Source: Thermoplasmata archaeon (lineage in GTDB: Archaea; Thermoplasmatota; Thermoplasmata; Lutacidiplasmatales; UBA184). From it: a stretch of DNA of 64,000 nucleotides. A program made the translations under genes and the position numbers. The stretch lies in NCBI GenBank assembly GCA_022750115.1, contig JAKIWI010000007.1:1-64000 (forward strand), in the 5' to 3' direction. Below, in pieces: positions 33,799-42,098 of the stretch (position 1 is the first letter of the stretch; each line of letters starts with the position of its first letter). The notes beneath the pieces were generated by a model. That model ran no database searches. It was not told where the DNA came from and saw only the letters and a program-made list of their open reading frames with translations.

Positions 33799-35109
33799 TC
33801 AGTCGTCGCCCGGGTCGGCAACGTCCGCGAGGATCGCGGGGCTTCCCCGCAGGTTCGGGGACGGCGAGAGGTTGAGCGGGGACTCGGAGGAGCCGGTCTT
33901 GAACCCCCCGAAATAGCCGGCGCCGATCGGGGAGATGATCGTCGTCACGAGCCCGACTGCGGCGACGAGGGTGAAGATCTCGACGCTGAAGATGCCGAGA
34001 TCGAGGAGGATGAGCGCCATAGCGAGTTCGACCGCCCCGCGGCTCGAAACGAAGAAGCCGATGGAGTACGAATCGGAGCGCGACCAGTTGAGGATCCGCG
34101 CGACCCCGGTCCCGATGATGAACTTGGAGGACAGTGCGAACACCGACAGAACGCCGAATGTGAGCAGCGCCTGGGGGGTCGCGAGGGTCCTCAGGTTCAT
34201 CCCGAGCCCGACGAAGGCGAAGAACAGCGGGATGAAGAATCCCCAGGTCATCACCTCGAACGTCTGGCTGATCGACCGGTGCTCCCGGGGACCGGCGCTC
34301 GCGGGCGTGATCAACAGACCCGCGTAGAACGCCCCGACGAGGAACGTCAGGCCGAGGAACTGCGAGAACAGCGCCGAGCCGAGCGCGAGCACCATCAGGA
34401 TCGCGAATCCGGAGTTCCGCGACTTCCACATGCCGGTCAAGCGTTTGCGGATCGACCGACCGATCCGGGTCTCGCGGGTGACGCGGAGCGTCATGTGCGC
34501 GGAGAGCACCGCGCCGAGGAACACCCCGACCGACAGGACGGCGATCAGGATCTCCGACCATCCGAACCCGCTCGAGTTGAGGCGGAGGAGGACGGCGAAC
34601 GTCGTGACGGCGGCGAGCTCGTTGATCACCGAGGTGCTCATCAGCATCACCCCGAGCCGGGTCTTCGTGAGGCCGAACTCCCGCAGCATCACCCCCATGA
34701 CCGGGAGCGCCGTGATCGAGAGCGTGAGGGAGATGAACAGCGTCGCGGTGAACGAGAGGCCGTGGACCACGATCGGCACGATGAACGCGCCGATCAGGAA
34801 CGGGCCGACGAACACCGCGACGCCGAGGAGGCCCGACATCGCCCCCGTCGAGGCGAGCTGCTCGGGGCTGATCTCCAGCCCGGCCATGACGAGGATGAAG
34901 AACGTCGCGAGGAACTGGATGCCCGCGAGCTCGTCGTTCACGCCCGTGAGGCCGAAGTAGCTCCCCAAGAACGTCGGGCCGAGGACGATCCCGACGAGCA
35001 GCTGGCCGACGAGCGCGGCCTGGCCCAGCCGGGAGAACAGCTCCCCGACGAGGACGGCCGCCGTCAGGAGCACGAAGATCCCGACGATGAACCCGGTGAG
35101 GTCGACCAA
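33799..35109 (-). CDS. CPA2-family Na+(K+)/H+ antiporter
   Basis: A 436-residue membrane transporter with about 12-13 helices, resembling the membrane part of KefB/NapA-type monovalent cation/proton antiporters. The start LTGFIVGIFVLLTAAVLVGE, LLVGIVLGP near residue 38-46 and the SVINELAAV segment near 160 fit the family; the ND or DD ion-site pair is not obvious, with N-E in its place. It has no TrkA-N regulatory domain. TTG start at 35109 with CGGAG upstream. The minus-strand neighbour downstream is the SWIM gene with its own promoter. Confidence 0.87.
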   Translation of the reverse strand: MVDLTGFIVGIFVLLTAAVLVGELFSRLGQAALVGQLLVGIVLGPTFLGSYFGLTGVNDELAGIQFLATFFILVMAGLEISPEQLASTGAMSGLLGVAVFVGPFLIGAFIVPIVVHGLSFTATLFISLTLSITALPVMGVMLREFGLTKTRLGVMLMSTSVINELAAVTTFAVLLRLNSSGFGWSEILIAVLSVGVFLGAVLSAHMTLRVTRETRIGRSIRKRLTGMWKSRNSGFAILMVLALGSALFSQFLGLTFLVGAFYAGLLITPASAGPREHRSISQTFEVMTWGFFIPLFFAFVGLGMNLRTLATPQALLTFGVLSVFALSSKFIIGTGVARILNWSRSDSYSIGFFVSSRGAVELAMALILLDLGIFSVEIFTLVAAVGLVTTIISPIGAGYFGGFKTGSSESPLNLSPSPNLRGSPAILADVADPGDD

Positions 35110-35243
35110 CGAACGCTCCGCCCGGCGAGCCGCCGGACGAGGCGTGTACGAATTTGCGGTTACTTGTACTTGGGTGTAGCGAGGGCCCCCGCGAGGGAAG
35201 CGCCGGACGGAGCGGTCGAATCCGACGCCTCAGCCGGTGCGGC

Positions 35244-35642
35244 CTACTCCGGCCTACTGAACGAGCGGGGACAGTGGCCCGCGCCCTCCGGGGGATGCCG
35301 GTCCGGGACGGCGAACCACGCGCCGATGGCAAACCCGACGCCGATGAGCACGAGCGCCGCGCCAACCCCCAAGGGCAGCTGCCCCGACCCGTAGCTGGGT
35401 TGCTCACCCGGTGGGGCCGAGGTTGTGTAGTTCATCCCCGGGCCGCAGGACGACCTCGCGCGATTCTGCTGGCTCGGGACCGATTGCATCGTGAACCCAC
35501 CGGCCCCGATGCTCACCGCGCCGAGGAACAGTCGGACGATTGCCAGCTGCGCGCGCCGGTCCAGAGGCTTGCGCCCCGGCCGCCCAGGAAACCCGCTCGC
35601 CGGGGGGACTTCCCCCCCGCTAGCGCTTCGGAGCGAGGGCAC
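35244..35642 (-). CDS. Possible small two-helix membrane protein
   Basis: The 132-codon frame has two hydrophobic stretches: LAIVRLFLGAVSIGAGGF (about 33-50) and LGVGAALVLIGVGFAIGAWF (about 91-110), followed by a polar tail. The first 30 codons overlap the end of the ABC permease gene by 23 nt and look unlike coding sequence, so the real start may be an internal codon; an ATG at 35435 would leave 63 residues with the second helix only. No family recognised. Same strand and downstream of the ABC transporter operon. Confidence 0.4.
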   Translation of the reverse strand: MPSLRSASGGEVPPASGFPGRPGRKPLDRRAQLAIVRLFLGAVSIGAGGFTMQSVPSQQNRARSSCGPGMNYTTSAPPGEQPSYGSGQLPLGVGAALVLIGVGFAIGAWFAVPDRHPPEGAGHCPRSFSRPE

Positions 35643-36456
35643 GACGTGCGAGAAGTGTCGCGATCACGAACATCGCGAGGGCCCAGACAAGGAGACCGAG
35701 CAGGTAGACCTCCGGGCCGTACGGGTAGTAGGCACGCGCCCCCGCGAACAGATTCTCCCGGACCACCGTCACCGCGATCGTGATCGGGTTGAAGGACGCG
35801 ATGGTCTGGAACCAGGGCGGCATCAATCCCCAGGCGAACAGCGCGGCCGAGGTGAGGAGCACGGGAAGGTTGATCGCATTCACGACGGCGAAGTACGTCT
35901 GGGGGGTCTCGATCGAGAACCCGATCGCGAGGAACAGGGAGGCGAACATCGCGGACAGGATCACGATCGCGAGCAGGATCTCGACGAGCCCGAGCACCGA
36001 CAGCGAGGCGGTGACGTCGAGGCCCGCGAGGCCCAGGTGGCCGAGCAGGACCGAGAATCCGAGGACCAGGAACGCCAGGCCGATCGGCTGGATCGTTCCG
36101 GCGATCAATCGGGAGCCGAAGATCGCCGTCGCCGACGCCGGTGACGCGGCGGTCCGCTTCAGCACACCGAACAGGCGGTCGAAGATCACGTTCGCCCCGA
36201 TGAACAGGGTCGCAGTCACGGCGACGAACCCGGTCATCCCGGCCGCGAAGTACGAGAAGTAGCTCGGGGCGCCCCGATAGGCCAGCAGGAACGCGGACTG
36301 CGGGAGGAGTCCCCCTCCGATCCGCTCGAGATCGAACGCTTGGCCGAACAGGACGAGGTAGAGGACCGGCAGCATCAGCGAGGTGATGATCGCCTGCGGG
36401 TTCCTCGCCAAACGCAAGACCTCGCGGCGGGTCAGCGCAACGAGCGCCCGCATCAT
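35620..36456 (-). CDS. ABC-2 type permease
   Basis: A 278-residue membrane subunit of an ABC exporter. Six helices are visible, with the ABC-2 start RREVLRLARNPQAIITSLMLPVLYLVLFGQ and a final segment with the ENLFAGARAYYPYG loop. ATG 36456 overlaps the ATPase gene's stop by 4 nt (ATGA). Together they form a DrrAB-like efflux pump for a drug or lipid. The operon is led by a PadR regulator, so the pump is probably induced by its ligand. Confidence 0.9.
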   Translation of the reverse strand: MMRALVALTRREVLRLARNPQAIITSLMLPVLYLVLFGQAFDLERIGGGLLPQSAFLLAYRGAPSYFSYFAAGMTGFVAVTATLFIGANVIFDRLFGVLKRTAASPASATAIFGSRLIAGTIQPIGLAFLVLGFSVLLGHLGLAGLDVTASLSVLGLVEILLAIVILSAMFASLFLAIGFSIETPQTYFAVVNAINLPVLLTSAALFAWGLMPPWFQTIASFNPITIAVTVVRENLFAGARAYYPYGPEVYLLGLLVWALAMFVIATLLARRALAPKR

Positions 36457-37469
36457 CGGCGAGCCCTCCCAAACGCCTGCTGGACCTGGCCGATCCGGAC
36501 CGCACGGTCCGTCGCGGAGACGGCATCGTCCTCTCGGTACTCGCGGCCCGTAAATTCGAGGAATACCTCGTCGAGGCTCGGTCGCTTCAGGGAGACGGTG
36601 GCGAGGCCGACGCCGGCCCGGGTGCAGGCATCGACGAGGGCCGGCACCAGCTTCTCCCCGTTCGCGGCCTTCACTCGATACGCTCCCTCCGCACTCCCGA
36701 CGGAGGAGACGCCGGGAATCGCCCGGAGCGTCGCCTCGAGCGTCGGCTCCGGACGCGTGGGCCGGACGGTGACGACGTCGCCGCCGAGCCGGTCCTTCAG
36801 CTCCGAGGGGCTTCCGGTCGCGACGATGTGGCCGCGGTCGATGATCGCGATCCGATCGCAGATGTTGTCGGCCTCCTCGAGGTAGTGGGTCGTGATGAAC
36901 ACCGTCATTCCGTGGTCCTTCCGGAGCTGCTCGACGTAGCGCCAGAACCCCGCCCGCCCCTGGGGGTCGAGACCGAGGGTCGGCTCGTCGAGGAACAGCA
37001 CCTTCGGCGAGTGGATGATGCCCACGGCGAGTTCGAGGCGGCGCCGCATGCCTCCCGAGTAGGTCTTGGCGAGGCGGTCCGCCGCTTCGCCGATCTGCAT
37101 CCGCTCGAGCAGCGAATCGATCCGACCGGCTGCGTCGCGGCGGGGAACGTTGAACAGCGCGGCGGCGAGGCTCAGGTTTTCGCGCCCCGTCAGGTCCGAA
37201 TCGGCAGTCGACTCCTGGAATACGATCCCGATGCGCTTCTTCAGCGTCGACGGTTCCCGGATGACGTCAACCCCATCGACGACGGCGTGCCCCGCCGTCG
37301 GCACGAGTCCCGCGGTCAACATGGCGACCGTTGTCGTCTTCCCGGCTCCATTCGGGCCGAGGAACCCGTACGCCTCGCCCGCCTCGACGGCGAACGAGAC
37401 GTTCTCGACCGCCTTCACCTGGCCTTTGTAGGTCTTCGAGAGGGCTTCCGCCTGGATTGCGAGCGTCAT
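36453..37469 (-). CDS. ABC exporter ATPase, DrrA-like
   Basis: A 338-residue ATP-binding subunit. Walker A GPNGAGKT is at 38-45, the Q-loop at VFQES, the signature SGGMRRRLEL near 139-148, Walker B VLFLDEPTLGLDP near 157-169 and the switch His in ITTHYLEEA. The C-terminal 100 residues form the extra domain of DrrA/daunorubicin-type ATPases, ending in SLDEVFLEFTGRE. Second gene of the padR - ATPase - permease operon, starting 11 nt after padR stops. Confidence 0.93.
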   Translation of the reverse strand: MTLAIQAEALSKTYKGQVKAVENVSFAVEAGEAYGFLGPNGAGKTTTVAMLTAGLVPTAGHAVVDGVDVIREPSTLKKRIGIVFQESTADSDLTGRENLSLAAALFNVPRRDAAGRIDSLLERMQIGEAADRLAKTYSGGMRRRLELAVGIIHSPKVLFLDEPTLGLDPQGRAGFWRYVEQLRKDHGMTVFITTHYLEEADNICDRIAIIDRGHIVATGSPSELKDRLGGDVVTVRPTRPEPTLEATLRAIPGVSSVGSAEGAYRVKAANGEKLVPALVDACTRAGVGLATVSLKRPSLDEVFLEFTGREYREDDAVSATDRAVRIGQVQQAFGRARR

Positions 37470-37479
37470 CGGGGCTCCC

Positions 37480-37902
37480 TCAGTTCGCGAGCTTCATTAG
37501 GCGCTCGGAGACCCCGCGCAACGTCTCCCGGACCTCCTCGAACCGGCCCGCGTCGGAGCGTCGCAGGTCCTCGAGGTACGCGGTGAGCGAGGCAATCTCG
37601 CGGACGACGTCCGCGGGCAGTCGGGGTCCTATCGGCATGAACGGCCAGGCGTTCCCGTCCCGGTTCGGCGAGATCAGCTCGTAGCGGCCGTCGTCCTTCC
37701 GGCGGGTAACACCCTCCGTCGTGAGCTCTTCGAGGAGAGGGTAGACCGATCCGGGGGAGGGCCGCCACCAGCCAGCGCTCATCCGCTCCATCTCGTCCAT
37801 GATCTCCGCGCCCGTCTTGGGGGATCGACCTAGGATGACCACGACCCAGGCTCGCAGTCCCCGCTTCTTCTTCGATGCCCAAGGCATTCCAAAGCCGCCC
37901 AT
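37480..37902 (-). CDS. PadR-family transcriptional regulator
   Basis: A 140-residue winged-helix repressor. The DNA-binding domain (about 14-85) carries the PadR features: GLRAWVVVILGRSPKTGAEI, then PSPGSVYPLLEELTTEGVTRR and the wing DDGRYEL. A dimerising helix (about 105-138) follows. The ATG at 37902 lies at the inner edge of a 28-bp palindrome and a TATA-like box about 25 nt upstream indicates a leaderless mRNA. First gene of an operon with the ABC exporter, the standard arrangement for PadR repressors of efflux pumps. Confidence 0.9.
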   Translation of the reverse strand: MGGFGMPWASKKKRGLRAWVVVILGRSPKTGAEIMDEMERMSAGWWRPSPGSVYPLLEELTTEGVTRRKDDGRYELISPNRDGNAWPFMPIGPRLPADVVREIASLTAYLEDLRRSDAGRFEEVRETLRGVSERLMKLAN

Positions 37903-37928
37903 CGGTATTTCGATATCGGAATACCGAT
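37901..37928. promoter_or_regulatory. 28-bp palindromic operator over the padR start
   Basis: The arms ATCGGTATT and AATACCGAT are perfect, the centre CGATATCG is itself a palindrome, and only one symmetric base pair is mismatched. On the minus strand AAGTATCGG, a TATA-like box, overlaps the outer arm. The inner arm covers the likely transcription start and ATG of padR. A repressor bound here would block the whole exporter operon. Confidence 0.8.
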
Positions 37929-38043
37929 ACTTCTACTTAGGATTGACGCACGATACGAGACGAGGGCGAGCTATTCCGTCGATTCGGAGCGGCGGGCACC
38001 GGCTGGCGCGCCACGTTATCTCGTTGCGGTCATCGCCGCGGCC

Positions 38044-38280
38044 GTGGGGACACCGGCGGACGATTCCGCGGCGACGGAACGGCGACGGGTATCGAGACAG
38101 CGCAAGGTCGTTGGCGGCGTCGCCCTTACCCTCGTAGGGATCGTCGCGCTCCTCGCCGCCCCCGACCTCACGGGACCCCTCGTCCATGACCTTCCGTTCC
38201 TCGCGGTTGGCTTGCTCGCCCTCTACGCGGGGGGGATCCTGATGGGCGTCGGATTCGGGCAGCGCTCGGTCCAACGGTAG
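38044..38280 (+). CDS. Small two-helix membrane protein
   Basis: A 78-residue protein with a basic N-terminus (ERRRVSRQRK) and two membrane helices (about 23-40 and 50-70). GTG start at 38044; an alternative later start is not obvious. It ends 3 nt before the ATG of the HAD phosphatase, so the two are very likely co-transcribed. Unknown family; inside-positive topology predicts both termini in the cytoplasm. Confidence 0.55.
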   Translation: MGTPADDSAATERRRVSRQRKVVGGVALTLVGIVALLAAPDLTGPLVHDLPFLAVGLLALYAGGILMGVGFGQRSVQR

Positions 38281-38283
38281 ACG

Positions 38284-38940
38284 ATGGCGGGCTGGCCCTA
38301 CCGACTCGTCACGACGGACCTCGACGGTACCCTCACCGCGGGACATGGCTGGGGGTTCCTCGCCGAACGCCTGGGGCGGCGCCGTCAGTTCGAGGACACC
38401 CAGCGAGAGTTCATGGCCGGTCGGATTGGCGAGGACGAGCACCTCCGCAACCTGCTGGCGATCGCCGAGGGAGCTTCGCGGCGGGAAGTTCTGAGAATCC
38501 TCGCCGAGACCCCCCGGGTCGCCGGAATCCCCGAGGGGATCCGGCGAATCCACGAACGCGGGGCTCACGTGGCGCTGCTCACGCACAATCCCGCCTACGT
38601 GACGGGGTGGTACGAGAGGCAATTTGGGTTCGACGCCGCCGATGGCATCGCTGGCTCTCCTCAGTTCCGAGCCGGGCTGGTCGGGCCGGCGCGAGCGGTC
38701 CGAGCGGACAAGACCGCCGCGCTTGCCCGACTTTGCCACAAGTTCGGGGTTTCGCCCCGAGAGGTCGCCCATGTGGGGGACGGTCGGGCCGACGCCGCGA
38801 TCTTCCCGCTGGTCGGCCTGGGGGTTGCCTTCGGGGCTCGGGACCCCCTCGTTCGAAAGGCGGCCGACCTGACGGTGGACGGCAGCGATTTCCGGAGGGT
38901 CGTCGACGCCCTCGAGCGCCACCCTCCGACCCGGGGTTGA
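38284..38940 (+). CDS. HAD-superfamily phosphatase, phosphoserine-phosphatase-like
   Basis: A 218-residue haloacid dehalogenase-fold phosphatase. Motif I DLDGTLT (about 12-18) holds the nucleophile Asp and the acid/base Asp, motif II is LLTHNP near 98-103, motif III Lys lies in RADKTAAL, and motif IV is VGDGRADAAIF near 160. The helical cap (about 20-90) fits the SerB-like subfamily, so phosphoserine is a possible substrate, but other small phosphates cannot be ruled out. Start firm: ATG in frame with motif I a few residues in and 3 nt after the upstream stop. Confidence 0.85.
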   Translation: MAGWPYRLVTTDLDGTLTAGHGWGFLAERLGRRRQFEDTQREFMAGRIGEDEHLRNLLAIAEGASRREVLRILAETPRVAGIPEGIRRIHERGAHVALLTHNPAYVTGWYERQFGFDAADGIAGSPQFRAGLVGPARAVRADKTAALARLCHKFGVSPREVAHVGDGRADAAIFPLVGLGVAFGARDPLVRKAADLTVDGSDFRRVVDALERHPPTRG

Positions 38941-38969
38941 ACGCTGCTGGGTGCCTTTCCTCAGATTTC

Positions 38970-38978
38970 TTATAATGG
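38970..38978 (+). promoter_or_regulatory. TATA-like box for the gene at 39006
   Basis: TTATAATGG, the clearest box A in this part of the window, lies about 30 nt before a TTG start. The hairpin CCTCGA-TTCG-TCGAGG (38985-39000) sits between, around the expected transcription start. Confidence 0.6.
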
Positions 38979-38984
38979 ACCCGA

Positions 38985-39000
38985 CCTCGATTCGTCGAGG
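38985..39000. repeat. Hairpin CCTCGA-TTCG-TCGAGG at a promoter
   Basis: A perfect 6-bp inverted repeat with a TTCG loop, between the TATA-like box and the TTG start at 39006. It covers the predicted transcription start, so it may be a small operator. Confidence 0.45.
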
Positions 39001-39005
39001 GCTCC

Positions 39006-39578
39006 TTGGAGTACGTCGTCCTCGCGACCGTCCGACCCACCTGGCTCAACCTCCACCTCCCCTCGGAGGTCTCCACCCTCATCGTCCACAACCCGGGACT
39101 CGCCCGCGGCAGCAGCCATCGGACCCTCGCCTTCCTCGGCCGCGGCGCGGGGGTCGTCCGGGTCGTCAGCGCCGTCTCGGCGGCGGACGTCCTTCCGATC
39201 GAGATCGTCCGGGGCCGCTACCTCGCCCCGGCGTCGGCGACCGACGGGGGGGTGTTCAACCTCCCGATGCCCGTGATCCAGTACCTCGGCATCCAGAGCC
39301 AGGCGAGGCCGCCGAGGAACGCCCGGTCGACCGACGACACCCTCGTCTGGTTCCTTCCCGCCCCCGAGTACTACGAGTTTCGGTCGCACGAATGGTCCGG
39401 ACGCCCTTGGACGGGCCCGGCCACGGGGGGACTCGCCCACGTCTACCTCGCCCGGGCGGTGCTCCCTCTCCCGGTCGAACTGAGCGAGCTGCGACGCGCG
39501 GAAGCGACGATCGAGGGGGAGGAGTGGCGACCCCGGGCGGAGGCCCTGGGACGGGTCCCCCGTCCCCGACGGCGGTAG
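39006..39578 (+). CDS. Uncharacterised 190-residue protein
   Basis: I do not recognise this protein. From the TTG at 39006 it begins EYVVLATVRPTWLNLHLP, has beta-rich alternation (STLIVHNPGLARG, HRTLAFLGRGAGVVRVV), a central Tyr/Pro-rich part and a helical C-terminus ending in an Arg-rich tail. No membrane segment or metal motif. A strong TATA-like box, no SD, and a start close to the predicted +1 support leaderless translation. It is followed by another lineage-type gene with its own AT-rich promoters. Confidence 0.65.
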   Translation: MEYVVLATVRPTWLNLHLPSEVSTLIVHNPGLARGSSHRTLAFLGRGAGVVRVVSAVSAADVLPIEIVRGRYLAPASATDGGVFNLPMPVIQYLGIQSQARPPRNARSTDDTLVWFLPAPEYYEFRSHEWSGRPWTGPATGGLAHVYLARAVLPLPVELSELRRAEATIEGEEWRPRAEALGRVPRPRRR

Positions 39579-39617
39579 CCGCGCTCCGTCGAGGCGGAAA
39601 CCTGGGGTCCCAACGGT

Positions 39618-39655
39618 TTGTATAAGGTCAGAAGTTCGGCAAAGGTTGATATAGG
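39618..39655 (+). promoter_or_regulatory. Two TATA-like boxes upstream of 39684
   Basis: TTGTATAAGG (39618-39627) and TTGATATAGG (39646-39655) lie in an AT-rich 70-nt spacer. The second is 29-38 nt before the ATG and is the likely main box; the first would give a longer leader. Two promoters suggest regulated or strong expression. Confidence 0.5.
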
Positions 39656-39683
39656 GTACCCAAGAATTCTAACATTGCGAACC

Positions 39684-40388
39684 ATGCAGAAGCGCAGCGG
39701 AGCAGGCCCCGGGGTGGGCCCCGGTACCGAGGCCCCGCGCCAGTACCCGAAGTACACGCTTCGGAACCCCGTCCCCATCCGCTCGGACGAGGACCTCACA
39801 CGCACCCGGGCCGGCATCCCCACGGACGCCGTCCTGGCCATCACCACGTCGGGCCCCGTCGACCACGACTCGCTCGCCAAGGCGATCCGGCGCTCCGTCG
39901 GCCACGACGGGATGCGTCCGGACGACGCCCGGGCGATCGCCGCCCACGTCCTGAACTTCTTCGGCTTCAACCAGCGGATCATCGACAACGTCCTCGAACC
40001 GGACGACCGGGACACGTTCTACATGCTGGAGGACACCGGCATCCTGGAGACCGAGCGGGACGAGACGACCCTCTACGACGGCCGCGAGTGGCGCATCCAC
40101 TACTGGATGTTCCGCAAGGACCGGATCTTCGACCTCGCTCGGGAGGAGACCCAGGCGATGGCCGAGGCCGGCGAGGCCGACATCGTCTACTCCGCCGGCG
40201 CCGCCCGATCGGGCGCGTTCCGCCTCCCCCACGGCGAGACGGGCACGGGCCTTCCCGCTCACGCGGTCTACCACGAGCTCGGAGACGAGGTCTGGCTCGA
40301 ACGCCGCGCCCCGGGCCACCCCGGCGGCGTCCGACCGCCTCCCCCGCCGGGCCACCCCCGCGGCGCCCGGAAGACCCCCAGCGAGTAG
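39684..40388 (+). CDS. Conserved archaeal protein, DUF6015-like
   Basis: A 234-residue protein with a Gly/Pro-rich N-terminus, a compact domain at about 55-155 (DSLAKAIRRSVGHDGMRPDD, then VLNFFGFNQRIIDNVLEPDD, DTFYMLEDTGILETERDE, EWRIHYWMFRKDRIFDL), and a Pro/Gly-rich disordered tail. From memory, unverified, this matches a small winged-helix-like family restricted to Thermoplasmata (DUF6015). The domain looks like a helix-turn-helix with a C-terminal strand pair, so a role in nucleic-acid binding is possible. ATG at 39684 follows AT-rich TATA-like boxes. Confidence 0.75.
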   Translation: MQKRSGAGPGVGPGTEAPRQYPKYTLRNPVPIRSDEDLTRTRAGIPTDAVLAITTSGPVDHDSLAKAIRRSVGHDGMRPDDARAIAAHVLNFFGFNQRIIDNVLEPDDRDTFYMLEDTGILETERDETTLYDGREWRIHYWMFRKDRIFDLAREETQAMAEAGEADIVYSAGAARSGAFRLPHGETGTGLPAHAVYHELGDEVWLERRAPGHPGGVRPPPPPGHPRGARKTPSE

Positions 40389-40392
40389 GCCT

Positions 40393-40406
40393 GCCCCCTT
40401 GGGGGC
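40393..40406. repeat. Palindrome GCCCCCTTGGGGGC
   Basis: Perfect 6-bp arms around TT, 5 nt after the stop of the gene ending at 40388 and 39 nt before trmY. Could act as a transcription stop or trmY operator; no T-run follows. Confidence 0.4.
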
Positions 40407-40444
40407 CCGCCAACTCTATTGTCGGAAGTGGCTACGCCGCGCCG

Positions 40445-41098
40445 TTGCGCCAGTTCCTGATCTTGGCCCACCGGGTCCCCGTCGGCGGGGCGTTCACCTT
40501 GAACGACCTCGCGGGCGGCGGTGGCCGCATGGACGAGGTCGCCCGGGTCGTCTCGACCGCTTTCACGCTCTCGAACGACCTACGGCGGGACACCGAGCTG
40601 ACGATCCTGTTCTCGGCGGAGCCGCCCCCGCGCGCCCGACGAATGCGTCTGGATGGGCGGCGGCTGAAGTTCCTCAGCCCGGACGAGCGGTCGACCGCCG
40701 CCCTTCTGAAGAATTCCCTCGTCCGGTCCGCGGGCGTACCGCGCGACGTCGAGGCGTCGCCCGGCCTCCTCGTCGGGCCCGCCGACCCCATCGAGGAGCT
40801 TCGCGCCTTCGCCTCGGTGCCGGGAACCCTTTGGCTGACCGAATCCGGGTCCCCCGTCACCCTCGAGGATGTCGCTGGGGGCTCCTTCCGGGCCGTCCTG
40901 AGCGATCCCATCGACCCCACTGAGCCGGAGGTCGACTGCCTGACGGCGAGCGGCGCCAGGGCCCGCTCGCTGGGACCTCGGTCCCTCCGAAGCTCTCAGT
41001 GCGTGGACGTTCTCCACCACGCCGCGGACATGACGGTCTCTCCCTCGGTGGTTCGATCCGACGAACCGTCTACCGGCGGATCTGCGCCGGTCCCGTAG
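40445..41098 (+). CDS. trmY: tRNA pseudouridine(54) N1-methyltransferase
   Basis: An archaeal SPOUT methyltransferase that makes m1-pseudouridine at position 54 of tRNA. From TTG 40445 it starts LRQFLILAHRVPVGGAFTLND, has the RMDEVARVVSTAFTLSNDLRR helix, LKFLSPDERSTAALLKNSL near 80-98, EASPGLLV, and a knotted C-terminal part with SLGPRSLRSSQCVDVLHH. The last 25 residues extend past the usual end and overlap the ftsZ gene on the other strand by 29 bp. No ATG or GTG fits; the family motif begins one residue after the TTG. A TATA-like CTCTATTG lies about 30 nt upstream. Confidence 0.9.
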   Translation: MRQFLILAHRVPVGGAFTLNDLAGGGGRMDEVARVVSTAFTLSNDLRRDTELTILFSAEPPPRARRMRLDGRRLKFLSPDERSTAALLKNSLVRSAGVPRDVEASPGLLVGPADPIEELRAFASVPGTLWLTESGSPVTLEDVAGGSFRAVLSDPIDPTEPEVDCLTASGARARSLGPRSLRSSQCVDVLHHAADMTVSPSVVRSDEPSTGGSAPVP

Positions 41099-42098
41099 GG
41101 GCCCGCGGAGGCGCCGCCATCGCCTGGCGGATCGACCGCGTCTTCAGGCCGCCGACGATGGCGGTCATGCGGAGGACCTCGCGCGGCTCCGGGTGAATTC
41201 GGATCCCGAGGAGAAGCCGCTTCGGCTCGCCGAACCGGTGGCGGACGGCGCGGACGACCTGATCGTGGGTTCGCAGCGTGAAGTTGGACCCTCCGTCGAC
41301 GTGGAGGAGGGCGGATCCCGCATCGGTGATCTGGAAGTCGAGCAGCGACTCCGAGAGCGCCTGCTGGACGAGCCGGTCCGGCTCCGCGATGTGGTGCTCG
41401 GCGTGGAGCAGCGTGGAGACCCCGGTGTCGGAGAGGTGCGCTTTCAGCGTCGCGAGGTCGACGTTCATCAGGCTCGGGGCCTCGACCATGTCGACCAGGG
41501 CGGTCACGAGGTTGTGGACGTAGGTGTTCCTCAGCTGGAAGACCCGGTTCATCGGCAGCGACTCGAACCGCCGCAGGCGCTCGTTGGCGAGCGCCAATAC
41601 GAGACCGCCCATCTCCTCGAGCTCGCCGATCGCCTCCTCCGCGTTCGTGCGCCGCTGCGAGTTCGTGTCGAGCTCCACCTGGAACGGAAGGAACGCCACC
41701 GGAACGGGCAGCGCATCGGTCCGACGGAGCTCCCTCGCCAGGAAGGGCAGGAGCGCGCTCCCGGTCCCCCCGCCGAGTCCCGCGAGGAGGAACACGATCT
41801 CGAACCGGGAGAGCCGGCGGAGCAGCTCCTCCTTCTCGTCCTCGGCGGCCTCGAGAACGGCGGGGCGATCGCCCGCGCTCCCCTGGCCGGCGAGCTGCCG
41901 CTTTCCGATCAGGATCCGCTGCTCGACCTGGACGTGGGAGAGGTGGCGGAAGTCGGTATTGACGGCGAAGGCGTGAACGCCCGGAATCCCCAGCCGAACG
42001 AGGTCGTGGACCGCCTCGCTGCCGGCCCCGCCGAGGCCGACGACCGCGAACGTGTCGGGGGCGCCGAGGGAGCCCCACTCCTCCGGGCGGTCGGTCGT
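41070..42098 (-). CDS. FtsZ-family cell-division GTPase lacking an ordinary start codon
   Basis: A tubulin/FtsZ-superfamily protein of about 342 residues. The T1 loop GLGGAGSEAV is near 21-30, VNTDF and HLSHVQ..ILIG follow as in FtsZ, the tubulin signature AGLGGGTGSALLPFL is near 106-120, and C-terminal AGSALLHVDGGSNFTL matches the second domain. In the T7 loop, NVDLAT (212-217) has Thr where FtsZ has its second catalytic Asp, so GTP hydrolysis may be weak. No ATG, GTG, TTG or CTG lies in frame before the T1 loop; an ACG at 42098 is 6 nt after GGAGGAGGG, and a TTG at 42114 is one frame off. Downstream of an RHH regulator by a few nt, so co-transcribed. Confidence 0.8.
   Translation of the reverse strand, partial: TTDRPEEWGSLGAPDTFAVVGLGGAGSEAVHDLVRLGIPGVHAFAVNTDFRHLSHVQVEQRILIGKRQLAGQGSAGDRPAVLEAAEDEKEELLRRLSRFEIVFLLAGLGGGTGSALLPFLARELRRTDALPVPVAFLPFQVELDTNSQRRTNAEEAIGELEEMGGLVLALANERLRRFESLPMNRVFQLRNTYVHNLVTALVDMVEAPSLMNVDLATLKAHLSDTGVSTLLHAEHHIAEPDRLVQQALSESLLDFQITDAGSALLHVDGGSNFTLRTHDQVVRAVRHRFGEPKRLLLGIRIHPEPREVLRMTAIVGGLKTRSIRQAMAAPPRAPTGPAQIRR

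Noticed and set aside
33568-35394. 608-codon plus-strand ORF opposite the antiporter
   Set aside because: Highly charged Arg/Glu-rich shadow frame; the minus frame is a clear CPA2 transporter.
41070-41795. FtsZ gene taken as starting at GTG 41795
   Set aside because: That GTG lies inside the GTPase domain just before GLGGGTGSA and would remove the T1 loop and the first 100 residues.
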